From Candidatus Woesearchaeota archaeon (GTDB lineage Archaea; Nanobdellota; Nanobdellia; Woesearchaeales; ARS49), in contig JACRKG010000006.1 in NCBI GenBank assembly GCA_016215315.1, positions 1 through 64,000 of the forward strand: a DNA stretch of 64,000 nucleotides. Reading direction: 5' to 3'. Positions 32,292 to 42,099 of the stretch are shown here, in pieces. A model generated the notes under the pieces. That model ran no database searches, had not been told where the DNA came from, and was given only the letters and a program-made list of their open reading frames with translations. Position numbers and translations under genes: made by a program. Every line of letters begins with the position of its first letter. Positions within the stretch are counted from its first letter, which is position 1.

Positions 32292-33026
32292 TTAAGCAAG
32301 TGGCTTAACCAATTCCTGCACTTTAGGATATTCTTGTAGTGTTGGTCTTTCGAAGAAATCATTTAATAATTTGTATGTTCTTTTGCATACTAAAACGCTT
32401 AAGTGCATTTTATCAACTATTCGAGCATTATATGCTCCCTTAAGTATTGCATTTTTGTTTGGAATGATTAATTCATCACGATCAGCCCAAATATTAAGAT
32501 AATCTATTGAGAGTGGTTTTGAATTTAAGTTTTTCAGAAATTTTGATCCAGGCCTCATTTGTTTCCCTGACTTTGTATGAGAGAGATAAGCAGAACGAGT
32601 ACCGTAATTAGGTGTTGCAACCAAAGCAGCCCTCTTAATATTCGCATTACCTCCCAGGTTTTCAACATAATTCCTCACTATCAAACCGCCCAAGCTAAAA
32701 CCAATAGGATGATATTCTCTATCTCCATTTTCTTTCAAGAATTTACCAAATTCTTCACAAATTTGTTCTATAGGCTTCACAACATCGTACTCAAACATCA
32801 ACAAATCTTTTCTTCTAGTTATTTTTTCGTGATTTCTCTGCAATTGGTTTTTTCCAGAAATAATACCAAGAAAAAAATAACCATGCACGAAAACAAAAGC
32901 ATGATCCTTAAATTTATCCTCTTCACAAAAATAAGGAATTAACTCAACACTAAAATGATGAATCTCGTCCGTTAAGGCATCTAAAGAACACTTAGTATTT
33001 TGAACTAAGTTCTTTAGGTTAGCCAT
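32292..33026 (-). CDS. Alpha/beta hydrolase, lipase-like
   Basis: 244 residues from MANLKNLVQNTKCS. A TTG three codons upstream (33035) is an alternative start; GAGGT lies close to both. Seen: FVFVHGYFFLG (oxyanion strand), the nucleophile elbow GFSLGG with Ser about residue 117, VATPNYGTRSAY after it, and an acidic residue (IWADRDELI) plus a C-terminal His (DKMHLSVL). This order fits a PGAP1/lipase-type hydrolase acting on an ester; the substrate is unknown. No signal peptide, so cytoplasmic. Confidence 0.78.
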   Translation of the reverse strand: MANLKNLVQNTKCSLDALTDEIHHFSVELIPYFCEEDKFKDHAFVFVHGYFFLGIISGKNQLQRNHEKITRRKDLLMFEYDVVKPIEQICEEFGKFLKENGDREYHPIGFSLGGLIVRNYVENLGGNANIKRAALVATPNYGTRSAYLSHTKSGKQMRPGSKFLKNLNSKPLSIDYLNIWADRDELIIPNKNAILKGAYNARIVDKMHLSVLVCKRTYKLLNDFFERPTLQEYPKVQELVKPLA

Positions 33027-33105
33027 AAATGACAATTACCTCATCAAGCATGCTCTACACACAAATTTAGAAGTATAAAAAGCTTCCGACCGACCCCCAA
33101 AAAAA

Positions 33106-33122
33106 GACATCAAAAAGATGTC
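33106..33122. repeat. Small hairpin upstream of surface cluster A
   Basis: GACATC (33106-33111), loop AAAAA, GATGTC (33117-33122), followed by the palindrome CGATATCG (33126-33133). It lies in the divergent gap between the hydrolase and cluster A. It may be a terminator or binding site. Confidence 0.35.
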
Positions 33123-33157
33123 ACGCGATATCGTAAATATTTATGGGTGTCGAAACA

Positions 33158-33221
33158 AACTAGTTTACCGTTTGCGGTTCGCAGTACTTCCTGTAAACCG
33201 TAAACTGCAAACTACAAACTT
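33158..33221. repeat. Heptad-repeat hairpin (copy 4)
   Basis: Starts with AACTAGTTTAC, then CGTTTGC, GGTTCGC, AG; centre TACTTC; then CTGTAAACC, GTAAACT, GCAAACT, ACAAACT. The arms pair well. It lies between divergent genes, just upstream of the TATA box (about 33229-33242, ATTTATAAATA) of surface cluster A, so here it is not at a gene end. Confidence 0.78.
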
Positions 33222-33294
33222 TCATGCAAATATTTATAAATAAAATCATCTAGTTCATACGTAAAGTATACATTTGGGCAAAGAGGGATTTATT

Positions 33295-35370
33295 TTGAAT
33301 AAAAAAGGGCAATTAACATTTTTTATAATCATAGGTTTAGTTATTTTAGTTTCGATAGGAATATTCATATATTTCTTAACAGGAGAAAGATCCGCAGAGC
33401 TTTCTCCAATAGCAACAATTCCTCAAGAAGCACAAGAAGTGAACAATTTACTGAGCTCTTGTATTAAAACTTTAGCTGAAAATGGATTAAAAAAAATAGG
33501 AGAACATGGAGGATACATTAACCAAGATGAACTATTAAGCAATCCATTGAATCCAACTGAATCTGCAAGTTTGGAATTTTTTCCAGGCAATAAAGTAGCT
33601 TACTGGAATTATCTTAACTCAGATAATAATTGTGCAAAAACAGGAACATGTACTTTCAGCACAAAACAACCATCACTTGACAAAATAAAGACAGACTTAG
33701 AAAATTACGTTCTTAAAAATTTTGAAACATGCAAGCAAGAATTACAAAACTTAAAAGAGTGGAACTTCGTTCCACTAGAAAATCCGAAAATGAATGTTGT
33801 TTTTACAGCAAATGAAGTAGGTTTTTACTTAACTTACCCAATAAGAGCTAGCAAAGGAACTGTTACAAAAGACCTACAAGAATTCTTTGCAGTAACAAAC
33901 CTGAAGTTCAAAGAGATTTTTTCGGCAGCCGAAAAAATCGCTAACACCGAAGCAAATACAGGATTCTTAGGAGAATTCATGATACAATTATTAGATTATT
34001 ATTCAGGACTAGAACCAGGACAATTACCTCCATTTAGAGAATTAACAACAGAACTCGGCCCAGGAAAATTCTGGCTTGAGTACGAAGTAAAAAATCAAAT
34101 TAAAAACGACCTATTAACAAACAATGTACAACTGCTTCAAATACCTAACACAAAAAATGCAGAAAACTTCAACGCACCAAAAGGAGCAAACCAAGACGCA
34201 TTCTATGCTGTGTTTACACGATTCTTTAATTTACCAATAGAAGGAATAGATTCTAATTTAGAAGTAAACTTCAAGTACTTACCAAGCTGGGATATTTATC
34301 TTGACCTAGATTGCCCTGGAGGATTATGCATCCCAGAAAGCACTTTAGTAAAAAATTTATTTGCATTCGGACTACAAGATTACACCCACGTTTACGACAT
34401 AAGTTATCCAACAACAGTTTTTGTTACTGACCCTGAAGCATTTAATGGAGAAGGATACACATTTAAAATTGCACTTGAAGGAAACATAAGGGATAACTCA
34501 GTACTAAAAACACAAACAAAAACAAAAGAAAGCAATGAAAAAAAGATCATTGCAAGCGACATATGCGACCAAACAAAAAGAACCAGCGGAGAAATAACCA
34601 TCAAAGTTATCGACGCTTCAAATAACAAAGGAGTTAATGATGCACTAATTTCTTTCAGCCACATGGAAGACTGCAGTATGGGAACAACAAAAGAAGGAAT
34701 TTACCGCAGCAAATTTCCCAGAGCAATTGGCGGAGTATTAAGTATTTTCAAAGAAGGATACTTAGAAGAATTCATTAATTTAGATCCAGACGAAACAGAA
34801 CAAGAAGTTGCGGTTTTACTAAAACCGCTAAAAAAAATAAAAACTACCGCATCACATTATCCAATAGTTAAAACCAATAATGGTTGGGAATTAAGGCAAA
34901 AAACAGAACCAACAGATATTGATGAAGTAGTTCACGTAATTTTAAGCAGAGAAAACTTCATAAGGTCAGCAATGCTTGACAAAAACAACAGATTTAGTGA
35001 TGAAATAGAATTAGCTCCAGGAAAATACAACGTAACAATACAAAGCATTCTCACTCCAGATCCTGCAATGATCATTCCTCCAAAAGAATACTGCTTCAGA
35101 AAACTAATTAACAAAAAATGCGTTAACATCCCAGAAAAAGAAATAGTTTTTGACAAAGAAAACAATTATCCAACAGGAAAAGCAAAAGTGGAAATAGAAA
35201 TAACTGAAAGAGAATTATACAATAACAACAATATTAAATTTTATTACTTTTACCAAGACTTAAAGAATCTTCCACAAAGCGAAAGAGTAGTTAGAGACTT
35301 AGAAGTTTTAAAAGATTTAGAAGATTATAGTCAAGCATACAAAACTTTATTATTTCCCACGTTTAACTGA
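33295..35370 (+). CDS. Cluster A surface protein 1 with class III (prepilin-like) N-terminus
   Basis: 691 residues. I place the start at TTG (33295), giving MNKKGQLTFFIIIGLVILVS, because the paralog at 45735 starts with ATG at the same point. KKG followed by Q and a long hydrophobic helix matches archaeal prepilin-type signals (cut after Gly). The ectodomain includes a conserved segment shared with the paralog (THVYDISYP, DPEAFNGEGYTFKIALEG) and a carboxypeptidase-regulatory-like domain (GEITIKVIDASNNKGVNDAL, about residues 445-530). Likely surface-exposed and anchored by the N-terminal helix. First gene of cluster A; the next starts 2 nt after its stop. Confidence 0.75.
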   Translation: MNKKGQLTFFIIIGLVILVSIGIFIYFLTGERSAELSPIATIPQEAQEVNNLLSSCIKTLAENGLKKIGEHGGYINQDELLSNPLNPTESASLEFFPGNKVAYWNYLNSDNNCAKTGTCTFSTKQPSLDKIKTDLENYVLKNFETCKQELQNLKEWNFVPLENPKMNVVFTANEVGFYLTYPIRASKGTVTKDLQEFFAVTNLKFKEIFSAAEKIANTEANTGFLGEFMIQLLDYYSGLEPGQLPPFRELTTELGPGKFWLEYEVKNQIKNDLLTNNVQLLQIPNTKNAENFNAPKGANQDAFYAVFTRFFNLPIEGIDSNLEVNFKYLPSWDIYLDLDCPGGLCIPESTLVKNLFAFGLQDYTHVYDISYPTTVFVTDPEAFNGEGYTFKIALEGNIRDNSVLKTQTKTKESNEKKIIASDICDQTKRTSGEITIKVIDASNNKGVNDALISFSHMEDCSMGTTKEGIYRSKFPRAIGGVLSIFKEGYLEEFINLDPDETEQEVAVLLKPLKKIKTTASHYPIVKTNNGWELRQKTEPTDIDEVVHVILSRENFIRSAMLDKNNRFSDEIELAPGKYNVTIQSILTPDPAMIIPPKEYCFRKLINKKCVNIPEKEIVFDKENNYPTGKAKVEIEITERELYNNNNIKFYYFYQDLKNLPQSERVVRDLEVLKDLEDYSQAYKTLLFPTFN

Positions 35371-35372
35371 AA

Positions 35373-38300
35373 ATGGTGAAAAAAAGAGCAATAATCATAG
35401 CATTGCTGACTTTACTAGTTCTACTTCCAAGCGTTTTTGCAATACAAGTAACACATTTAGGAGGAACAGACCACATAAAAGGATTCATTTCTTCAAGAGT
35501 TAACGAAAAATTAATAGGAGAAGTAATAATTGAAAGCGCAGACCCTGTATTACCTGAACAAGTAAGACTAGAATATTCTAACACATATGAAAATTTCAAA
35601 GAATGCAACGAACAACAACCAGGAATACAAAAATGCACATATGAAGAAACACCAGCATACCCTGGAGAATACCAAGTAAGCGTTTACTCAAAAGCAGACA
35701 TTTACAAACCAAAACCAGTTCCAATATTTAGTGAAAAAATAGAAGTAAAAGAAGACCGTTACGGACCAAAAATATTATTGTTTAATGTAAAACCAAGCAC
35801 TACAAACCAAAAAACAATAATTCTTGAATACCGTTTAGAAGATTACGCAGATATTGAAGGAGACACAACTTCTTGCACAGGAATAAAAGAATTAACTGTA
35901 GTTGAAGGATCAAGCACAACAACACTTCAAGGCAACGGTGTATGCAAACAAGCAGACTCACAATCATTCAGTTTACAAACAACAAAAGAAAGAGAAGAAA
36001 TAGAATTATGCTTAACAGCAAAAGACAAACTAAACAAAGTAGGCTTGCCAGTATGCAAAAAAGTAATATTCGACCAAAAAAGTCCCGAACTAAAAACACT
36101 AACATTCAAAGACACAAAAGGAAACACAATAACTCACGTAAGCAGCAATCAACCATTTGATGTTCAAGCACAAATAGAAATACTTGATGATGATTTGGAC
36201 AAAACATCCATCAGTGCAGATTTCTCAAAACTAAACCCCTCTGAAACATCAAGAAAATACGACGATGACTTTAATGAAATATTTTCTTGGGATCTTCACG
36301 TAACACAAACAAATACTTGCGAAGTACTAGTAAAAGCAACAGATAATTTAGGAAACAAAGCAGAAAAAACATTTTCATGCAGCTTCCCACTAGACAATTC
36401 CCCACCAACAATTAAAAGTTTAGAAGGAGAAAGAAAAAACAAAAACGGAGAAACAATAATAGGAAAAGAATCAACAATCAAAGCAGTATTTGAAGACATG
36501 GAAAGTGGAGTAAACACAGCACACTTAGATGCATCGAGTTTAGGAGTAAGCAAACTAAAAAGCGATAAGTGCGAAAAAAACACGTGCTACTTCACACTCA
36601 CAACTCAAGCAAACGAAGGAACATACAATATCGCAATCCACCCAGATACAACTGACGGTGCAGGAAACAGAATAACTAATAATATGATTTTATCAGTTGT
36701 TCTAGATAATTCTCCACCAAAAATTACAGACGTAAAAACAGAAATTATTAGCGGACAAGAAAAATACAATTACTTAGTTCAAGGAAGCACATTATTAATC
36801 ACGATAACAGGAGAAGACTTATCAGAAATAACAGGAAACTTCTCAAAAATAGGAATAAAAGACACAGTTAAAGGAACTTGTAAAGAAGAAAATGGAAAAC
36901 AAACTTGCAACATAAAAGCAACAATTGAAGACAGCGGACCATACAAATTCAAAGTACCAATAACAGTATTCGATGCTGCAGGAAACAAAGTAATTCAAGA
37001 ACAAGAAGGAGAAGTTTTCGAATTACTAGACGGAACATCAAATTATTGGGAATACAAAACAAGCTGTTCACCAGAAAAATTAGATCGACAACTAACCCAA
37101 TTTAAAAGCTTAACATTCTTTTGCGGAGTTGCACTAAAACAAAACAATTTAGCACAAAACTTAGAAGTAATGGACTCAAAACTAAATTTCTTAACAGACT
37201 GCCAACAAGACAAAGAAGGAATGATAGAAGACGTCAAAGCAAGTAATCCTGTAAGCAATAATCCTTTTTTAGAAATCAAACTAAAAAAAGTTAGCGGAGG
37301 AAAAGAACTAAACACAACATGCAACATGAAAGTTTACACAAAAGTAAATGATAAAATAGCAAGAAACCCCCAAATAATAACCATCCCAGTAAACATGAAA
37401 TTTTACAATCAACCATATGATAATGTTTACGAATCATACAAAAAAGAAGCAGATAGAGCAGTAAATGACGCAGAAAGTGGAGATCAACTAACTTCACTTA
37501 AAAATTTATTAAGTAATTTTGAAAAAATTTGCAGCATAAAAAACAACATTGCAGACATAATGACAACACTCTATGTAATAACTGAAGTAGTTGGAAAAGT
37601 AGAAGATTACGTCTCATGGCTTCCAGGATGGGGCCAAGCAGCATACGCAGCAAGATACGGTCTTTGCGAAGCAAACGAAGAAGTAAAAGACTCATACATA
37701 GGCAAAGGAGGCGCATTAGATCAATACTTATACGAACCATTAAACCAATTCTGCATGATATCAAACTGCCAATTAGGAGTTGGAGTTAACGAACAAGGAG
37801 GTTGGGGTAAAGCACTCAAGCAATACGGCGGTGGAGGACAAGCACCATGGTGCCAAGACTGGGACAAAAAATTATTAACAACACACCCAGAAATAAAAAG
37901 TTCGCTTGATGAACTAAGCCAACAAAATAAAAGAATAGGAACACAAGCAATAAAATCATGGAACGTAAAAGATAGCTTAGTAACAAGCGTAGGATGCTTA
38001 TGCCTTCCAGGAATTATAGAAAACTGGGAAAAACTAAGACAAGTAAAATGCCAATACGCAAAATGCTTAATAGATGATTTACCAAATTTAGGAGTTAACA
38101 AAGCAGACTGCAGTAGCGAAAAAAGCTTTGCTGAATGCGCATTTGTTCTAGGAGAAGTATGGAATGTAATCCCATTCACGAATTTCATTGACAGCGTAAC
38201 AAAAAGAATAGGAGAAATAATAAGCGATCCAATAAAAATAGTAAGCGCATTCGCAGGACTAAAATGCAGAGATTACTGCAGCCAAAAACCATCAACAGGC

Positions 38301-38450
38301 TACACAGTATGCGCAGGACTAAGAACAATAGCACTAGCAGGAGAAGCATACCAATCATGGACTCAAATAGGAGACATGAACAAAGACGAAAACCAAGGCA
38401 AAGGAATAGATTACTGCCAAGCACTAGACAATGCAAAAAACAAAGTATGA
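35373..38450 (+). CDS. Cluster A secreted protein 2: Ig-like domains plus Cys-rich region
   Basis: 1025 residues with a signal peptide (RAIIIALLTLLVLLPSVFA). Residues about 100-560 hold repeated Ig-like beta sandwiches, each introduced by a D-x-x-x-P motif (FDQKSPELK, LDNSPPTIK, LDNSPPKIT). The C-terminal 450 residues are helical and Cys-rich (SWLPGWGQAAYAARYGLCEA, GCLCLPGIIENWEKL, CQYAKCL), probably disulfide-bonded. The same Cys-rich domain occurs in the 1885-residue protein of cluster B (CVYLPGVINWLKQW, AKACL). No TM at the C-terminus. Function unknown; adhesion or scaffold is inference. Confidence 0.75.
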   Translation: MVKKRAIIIALLTLLVLLPSVFAIQVTHLGGTDHIKGFISSRVNEKLIGEVIIESADPVLPEQVRLEYSNTYENFKECNEQQPGIQKCTYEETPAYPGEYQVSVYSKADIYKPKPVPIFSEKIEVKEDRYGPKILLFNVKPSTTNQKTIILEYRLEDYADIEGDTTSCTGIKELTVVEGSSTTTLQGNGVCKQADSQSFSLQTTKEREEIELCLTAKDKLNKVGLPVCKKVIFDQKSPELKTLTFKDTKGNTITHVSSNQPFDVQAQIEILDDDLDKTSISADFSKLNPSETSRKYDDDFNEIFSWDLHVTQTNTCEVLVKATDNLGNKAEKTFSCSFPLDNSPPTIKSLEGERKNKNGETIIGKESTIKAVFEDMESGVNTAHLDASSLGVSKLKSDKCEKNTCYFTLTTQANEGTYNIAIHPDTTDGAGNRITNNMILSVVLDNSPPKITDVKTEIISGQEKYNYLVQGSTLLITITGEDLSEITGNFSKIGIKDTVKGTCKEENGKQTCNIKATIEDSGPYKFKVPITVFDAAGNKVIQEQEGEVFELLDGTSNYWEYKTSCSPEKLDRQLTQFKSLTFFCGVALKQNNLAQNLEVMDSKLNFLTDCQQDKEGMIEDVKASNPVSNNPFLEIKLKKVSGGKELNTTCNMKVYTKVNDKIARNPQIITIPVNMKFYNQPYDNVYESYKKEADRAVNDAESGDQLTSLKNLLSNFEKICSIKNNIADIMTTLYVITEVVGKVEDYVSWLPGWGQAAYAARYGLCEANEEVKDSYIGKGGALDQYLYEPLNQFCMISNCQLGVGVNEQGGWGKALKQYGGGGQAPWCQDWDKKLLTTHPEIKSSLDELSQQNKRIGTQAIKSWNVKDSLVTSVGCLCLPGIIENWEKLRQVKCQYAKCLIDDLPNLGVNKADCSSEKSFAECAFVLGEVWNVIPFTNFIDSVTKRIGEIISDPIKIVSAFAGLKCRDYCSQKPSTGYTVCAGLRTIALAGEAYQSWTQIGDMNKDENQGKGIDYCQALDNAKNKV

Positions 38451-38451
38451 A

Positions 38452-40035
38452 ATGCTAACACATTTCATCGGAATAATAGTTGTAATGATCCTATTAGTTA
38501 GTACTGCATTCGCCGCAGGACCAGTTTTACAAATGACCGTCCCAGAACCAGAACAAGCAAGCCAATTACCACAAACTACGCCTCAAACAACAATTCAAAC
38601 TGAATTAGTAACAACATTTGTAGATCCAAACCAACCAAAAACACCAACTCAGGCTGCGCAAGCAAAAGCTCCAGAAGGAAAACAAGACATTGCTTACTTC
38701 ATTGAAGGCAATCAAATAAAAAAAGGCAAAAAAGAAGAAGTACAAAGCCCACTACCAGACTCAGTAAAAACATGGATTGATGCAAACAAAAACGCAGGAA
38801 TATATTTAGATGGAGAAAATTTAGCAACAAAAACACCAAAAGAAACAGAACCTTATCCTAGCACTTGGTGGCAAGGAGTCAAAATAGGATTTCCAGACCA
38901 AAAAAGAATAACAACAATAGAAAATAAAATTAACACGAAAACAGGAGCACAAACAATAACAACAATAAGAACAACACAAACACTAGACAAAGATGCACAA
39001 GTAACAAGCGTAAAAAGAACTTATGAAGTTGCAGAAAGAAATTCTGCAAATGAAATAACCTCGAGCAGTCATGAAGAATCTGAAGACGGAAGAAACATTT
39101 ACACAAGATACACCAGTTATTCAAAAGGAAGTATAACAAGCACAGAAATATTAGCTAACGGAATGAATTTTATAATAAACCAAGACAATGATAAAGTATT
39201 CACTGACGGACAAGAAAAAACAATAAAAGAAGCAAGAGAATTACTGAAAGACAATTATGCAGCACAAAACGCACTGGGCGATGCATACGTCAACACAGCA
39301 AAAAGCTCAGGATGGCTGCCAAAATCACTAAGCGCTCTAGGCTTCACAAAATTATTAGGAGTAACGCTAAGAAGCGCAGAACAATTCAAAGGACTAAGCG
39401 CAGTAAACAGTTTAATTAAAGATAAACAATACCAAGACTTTTTAGAAAACTGGAAAGATAACGTAAGAAGAAATTACCCAGTAAACGGTATAGGAAAATT
39501 CTTAGAAAGCAAAGTTTGCGAAGCTTCAGTAAGAAAACTAAAAGGAAATCTAGTTGTAGGAGAATATGGCACAAAACCTAAAGGACTCATAAGAGTCAGT
39601 GCAGAAAAATCAGAACCAATAGACACACCAGTAGGACAAAACTTACAATACATAATAACATACCATGTAGAAAATCCTCACAATGAAGAATTAAGCTTTA
39701 ACGTTTGGTTAAAAAATCAAAAAGAAACTTTACCTGTATTTGTTGACAGCACAGGAAACGCTCTTGACATAAGACTTGCTTCAGGACAAACAACAGAAAG
39801 AACCAAAAGAGACCCGATAATAACTGACAGTACAATTAAATTTTCAAATTACAACCAAATATGCATAACATTCCATCCAAGAATCAAACTATATGGTTCA
39901 AGTAAAAAAATAGGAGAGTTCTGCGATGAAATAACAGGATACCAAGGAAAAATAGAAGACGTACAAGAAGCAGTAAAACAAAAAGAACCATCAAAAACAG
40001 GAGAAAAAGCACAATTGAATAGCGGCTTCATGTGA
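38452..40035 (+). CDS. Cluster A secreted protein 3
   Basis: 527 residues from MLTHFIGIIVVMILLVSTAF, a signal peptide ending near AFAAG; the start is the first ATG after the upstream stop. After a Pro/Gln/Thr-rich linker come a beta-rich domain (TIENKINTKTGAQTITTIRT and onward), a helical part, and a C-terminal sandwich (QNLQYIITYHVENPHNEELS, FNVWLKNQ). The order resembles the C-terminal third of the 1885-residue cluster B protein (YSIEGTQVIKHKFFAED, NFQVWVRYP), as if the two genes here are one gene there. Function unknown. Confidence 0.7.
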   Translation: MLTHFIGIIVVMILLVSTAFAAGPVLQMTVPEPEQASQLPQTTPQTTIQTELVTTFVDPNQPKTPTQAAQAKAPEGKQDIAYFIEGNQIKKGKKEEVQSPLPDSVKTWIDANKNAGIYLDGENLATKTPKETEPYPSTWWQGVKIGFPDQKRITTIENKINTKTGAQTITTIRTTQTLDKDAQVTSVKRTYEVAERNSANEITSSSHEESEDGRNIYTRYTSYSKGSITSTEILANGMNFIINQDNDKVFTDGQEKTIKEARELLKDNYAAQNALGDAYVNTAKSSGWLPKSLSALGFTKLLGVTLRSAEQFKGLSAVNSLIKDKQYQDFLENWKDNVRRNYPVNGIGKFLESKVCEASVRKLKGNLVVGEYGTKPKGLIRVSAEKSEPIDTPVGQNLQYIITYHVENPHNEELSFNVWLKNQKETLPVFVDSTGNALDIRLASGQTTERTKRDPIITDSTIKFSNYNQICITFHPRIKLYGSSKKIGEFCDEITGYQGKIEDVQEAVKQKEPSKTGEKAQLNSGFM

Positions 40036-40089
40036 ATTAAAATAATTTGCCGGACAATAAATAAAAAATAAAGCTTAAAAATAATATGC

Positions 40090-40213
40090 CTGAGGCTCAG
40101 TAAGTTTCAGTGATTTATCAATAAAAAATATCATCCTTAACGGCTGCCAAGATTTGTGTGCGCACAAAATTCATAAATGGATGTGGCAGCCGAATTCATG
40201 CCAGCAAAGCTGG
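40090..40213. other. Three hairpins in the gap before cluster A gene 4
   Basis: CTGAG (40090-40094) with CTCAG (40096-40100); CGGCTGCCA (40141-40149) with TGGCAGCCG (40184-40192), which encloses TTTGTG-TGCG-CACAAA (40153-40168); and CCAGC (40201-40205) with GCTGG (40209-40213). Higher GC than the surroundings. Could be a terminator for the first three genes or a structured RNA. The fourth gene then needs its own promoter. Confidence 0.5.
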
Positions 40214-40258
40214 GAATGATAACGAAAGAGTCAAACAATAGCACAACAAAACAAAAAA

Positions 40259-41101
40259 ATGGAACTAAAAAAAACAATAATAACAAAAATAGCTGCTCTA
40301 GTATTACTTTTATTTACTGGCTGGAATTTATACAAATCATTTTCATACCAAAATAGCATTCTTTTGTTAGCGTTACTAACAATTATTCTCACAAGTAACA
40401 ATCACTTATCCTCTTGCCTGAACTTTTTGAAAAAAAGTTCAAAAAATTACAAAAAATTTTTATTAACGCTAATCTTAGATGTTTTATTTTTTAGTTTATC
40501 ATATTTCTTACTAAATTTTGCACTGAAATTCTTCCAAAATATAACATTAACAAAATTAGGCAAAGGACCTGAAGGAATTGATCCATCAATAATTAGTTCA
40601 TACTTAATAAACATAAACATCTTAGCTCTAAGCACAATCATTGTTTTCTTCTTAATTTATACAATATCAAGAACACTAATTTGGAAATTACTCACTAACA
40701 AAAAAATAAACATGAAATCATTTTTAGAATTTGCCAAATATAATCTTGTGTGGTGGATATTCTGGATAATACCTGCAGTAATAGTATTATTTGGAGTGAG
40801 AATCGAACTAAAAAACTTAGGACTGATTTTCTTCTTAACAATATATTCCCATTTCAGCGGAACGCTGCATTATGGTATTTCACAAGAGAAGAAAATCATG
40901 AACACATTTGCAAGATTAAGCCTAGAAAAATTTCAATACTTACTAACACCATATGCATTATTCTTTGTAATTTACACAGCACTAACACAAATAACAAGAA
41001 TTATGCCTGTAGAATACGCATCAATAACAAATGTGATCTTCTTTCTAATAACAATTAGTTGGTTGAGAGTTTATTTGAAAGAAGCTTTTGAGAACACGTA
41101 A
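40259..41101 (+). CDS. Cluster A polytopic membrane protein 4
   Basis: 280 residues with about six membrane helices (near 8-25, 32-50, 63-85, 115-137, 160-180, 185-200, 225-275) and short basic loops. A segment GKGPEGIDPSIISSYL followed by a helix and an aromatic patch (RTLIWKLLTNKK) has a counterpart in the cluster B membrane protein (TKGPEILQIDGIQKHY, GLIWFLLHKT), so the two are paralogs. It may be the membrane part of the surface system. No known family. Confidence 0.7.
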   Translation: MELKKTIITKIAALVLLLFTGWNLYKSFSYQNSILLLALLTIILTSNNHLSSCLNFLKKSSKNYKKFLLTLILDVLFFSLSYFLLNFALKFFQNITLTKLGKGPEGIDPSIISSYLININILALSTIIVFFLIYTISRTLIWKLLTNKKINMKSFLEFAKYNLVWWIFWIIPAVIVLFGVRIELKNLGLIFFLTIYSHFSGTLHYGISQEKKIMNTFARLSLEKFQYLLTPYALFFVIYTALTQITRIMPVEYASITNVIFFLITISWLRVYLKEAFENT

Positions 41102-41139
41102 AAATAAATAATCTAATCAAACACTAAATCTCAATCTTC

Positions 41140-42009
41140 TTAATAATCGAAATGAACACTTTCGTTTTTTGTATTTTCTGATTCCAATTCTACATGAATT
41201 TGAGGTATTTTTTCTCTTCCTGATAAGTTTGTAACAAGATTAGTTACTTCATTAAGAAATTCTTTACCGTGAACCCTGACAAACCAAAAATCAGTATTGG
41301 TAAAACTAATAGTTCCAACATAATAAGCTCCTTTACTAAAACCTAAAAAATTTCTTCCTTTAGATTTCAAAATTCCAATGCCTTTTTCAGTCGGTTCATT
41401 TGTAGAATAACCGTCTAAATTAGCAATTTCATAACCTGCTTCTTTAATCCATCTAGCAATACGAAAATGACTAGGTTCATTGACCTTTACTCGTTCATCA
41501 TAAGAACTAATTATTTTTTCTAACTCAGGATTATTTTCTTCTTCATGAAATTGCTTAACAATAGTTGCTTTCTGCCCAGAAATATGCTCATAAGCTTTAG
41601 CGAATATTTTTGCTTTATCAAAAACTTTTCGTGAAAAGACTTCGATTTTTAATGGATAATATTGAGTGGCGTCCACATCAAAACCACTCATCATACTTCT
41701 AACTTTCAGAGGGCTGAACTGAATATTGGTATAATTCGAACCAGCTCTATTTTCATAATGCGCAAAAAAAGTTAATAACAAAGCACCATATGATTGATAA
41801 AACGCATTTCCTCCGTTTTCATAAACACGAAGCCCTTCAGTAGCATAACCATCTGGATTCAATTTAAACTCTTTTTCACTGAAAATCTTTTTAACTAAAT
41901 ACAAGAACTCTTGTTTTATAGCTTCTTCGCCTTTCTCAACCTTAACACTTGCAAAATCTTGACTAGCGATTTCTACAGCTTCATCAACAAGCTCATTAAT
42001 ATCACTCAT
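41140..42009 (-). CDS. Unknown soluble protein (289 aa)
   Basis: No family recognised. I use the ATG at 42009 (MSDINELVDEAVEI); a GTG two codons upstream is an alternative. Acidic N-terminal helices precede a mixed alpha/beta body with strings such as YATEGLRVYENGGNAFYQSY, FSPLKVRSMMSGFDVDATQY and FWFVRVHGKEFLNEVTNLV. No membrane segment. It stands alone between cluster A and the nucleotidyltransferase-HEPN pair. Confidence 0.6.
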   Translation of the reverse strand: MSDINELVDEAVEIASQDFASVKVEKGEEAIKQEFLYLVKKIFSEKEFKLNPDGYATEGLRVYENGGNAFYQSYGALLLTFFAHYENRAGSNYTNIQFSPLKVRSMMSGFDVDATQYYPLKIEVFSRKVFDKAKIFAKAYEHISGQKATIVKQFHEEENNPELEKIISSYDERVKVNEPSHFRIARWIKEAGYEIANLDGYSTNEPTEKGIGILKSKGRNFLGFSKGAYYVGTISFTNTDFWFVRVHGKEFLNEVTNLVTNLSGREKIPQIHVELESENTKNESVHFDY

Positions 42010-42099
42010 AAACACGCAGAAAGATAAATAAGTTTAAATAAATAATTGTATACTACCTTTAGAAACATTTAAATATTAGTTGGTATAATCCCTACTATT

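Noticed and set aside
35927..38436. Several long open frames on the strand opposite the cluster A genes
   Set aside because: They are low-complexity Leu/Ser/Phe-rich shadows of A-rich coding sequence and have no start signals. The plus-strand genes have signal peptides and paralogs.
40090..40213. tRNA gene in the hairpin cluster
   Set aside because: No T-loop TTCRANNC string, no acceptor pairing of correct spacing and no CCA-adjacent architecture. No tRNA was seen anywhere in the window.
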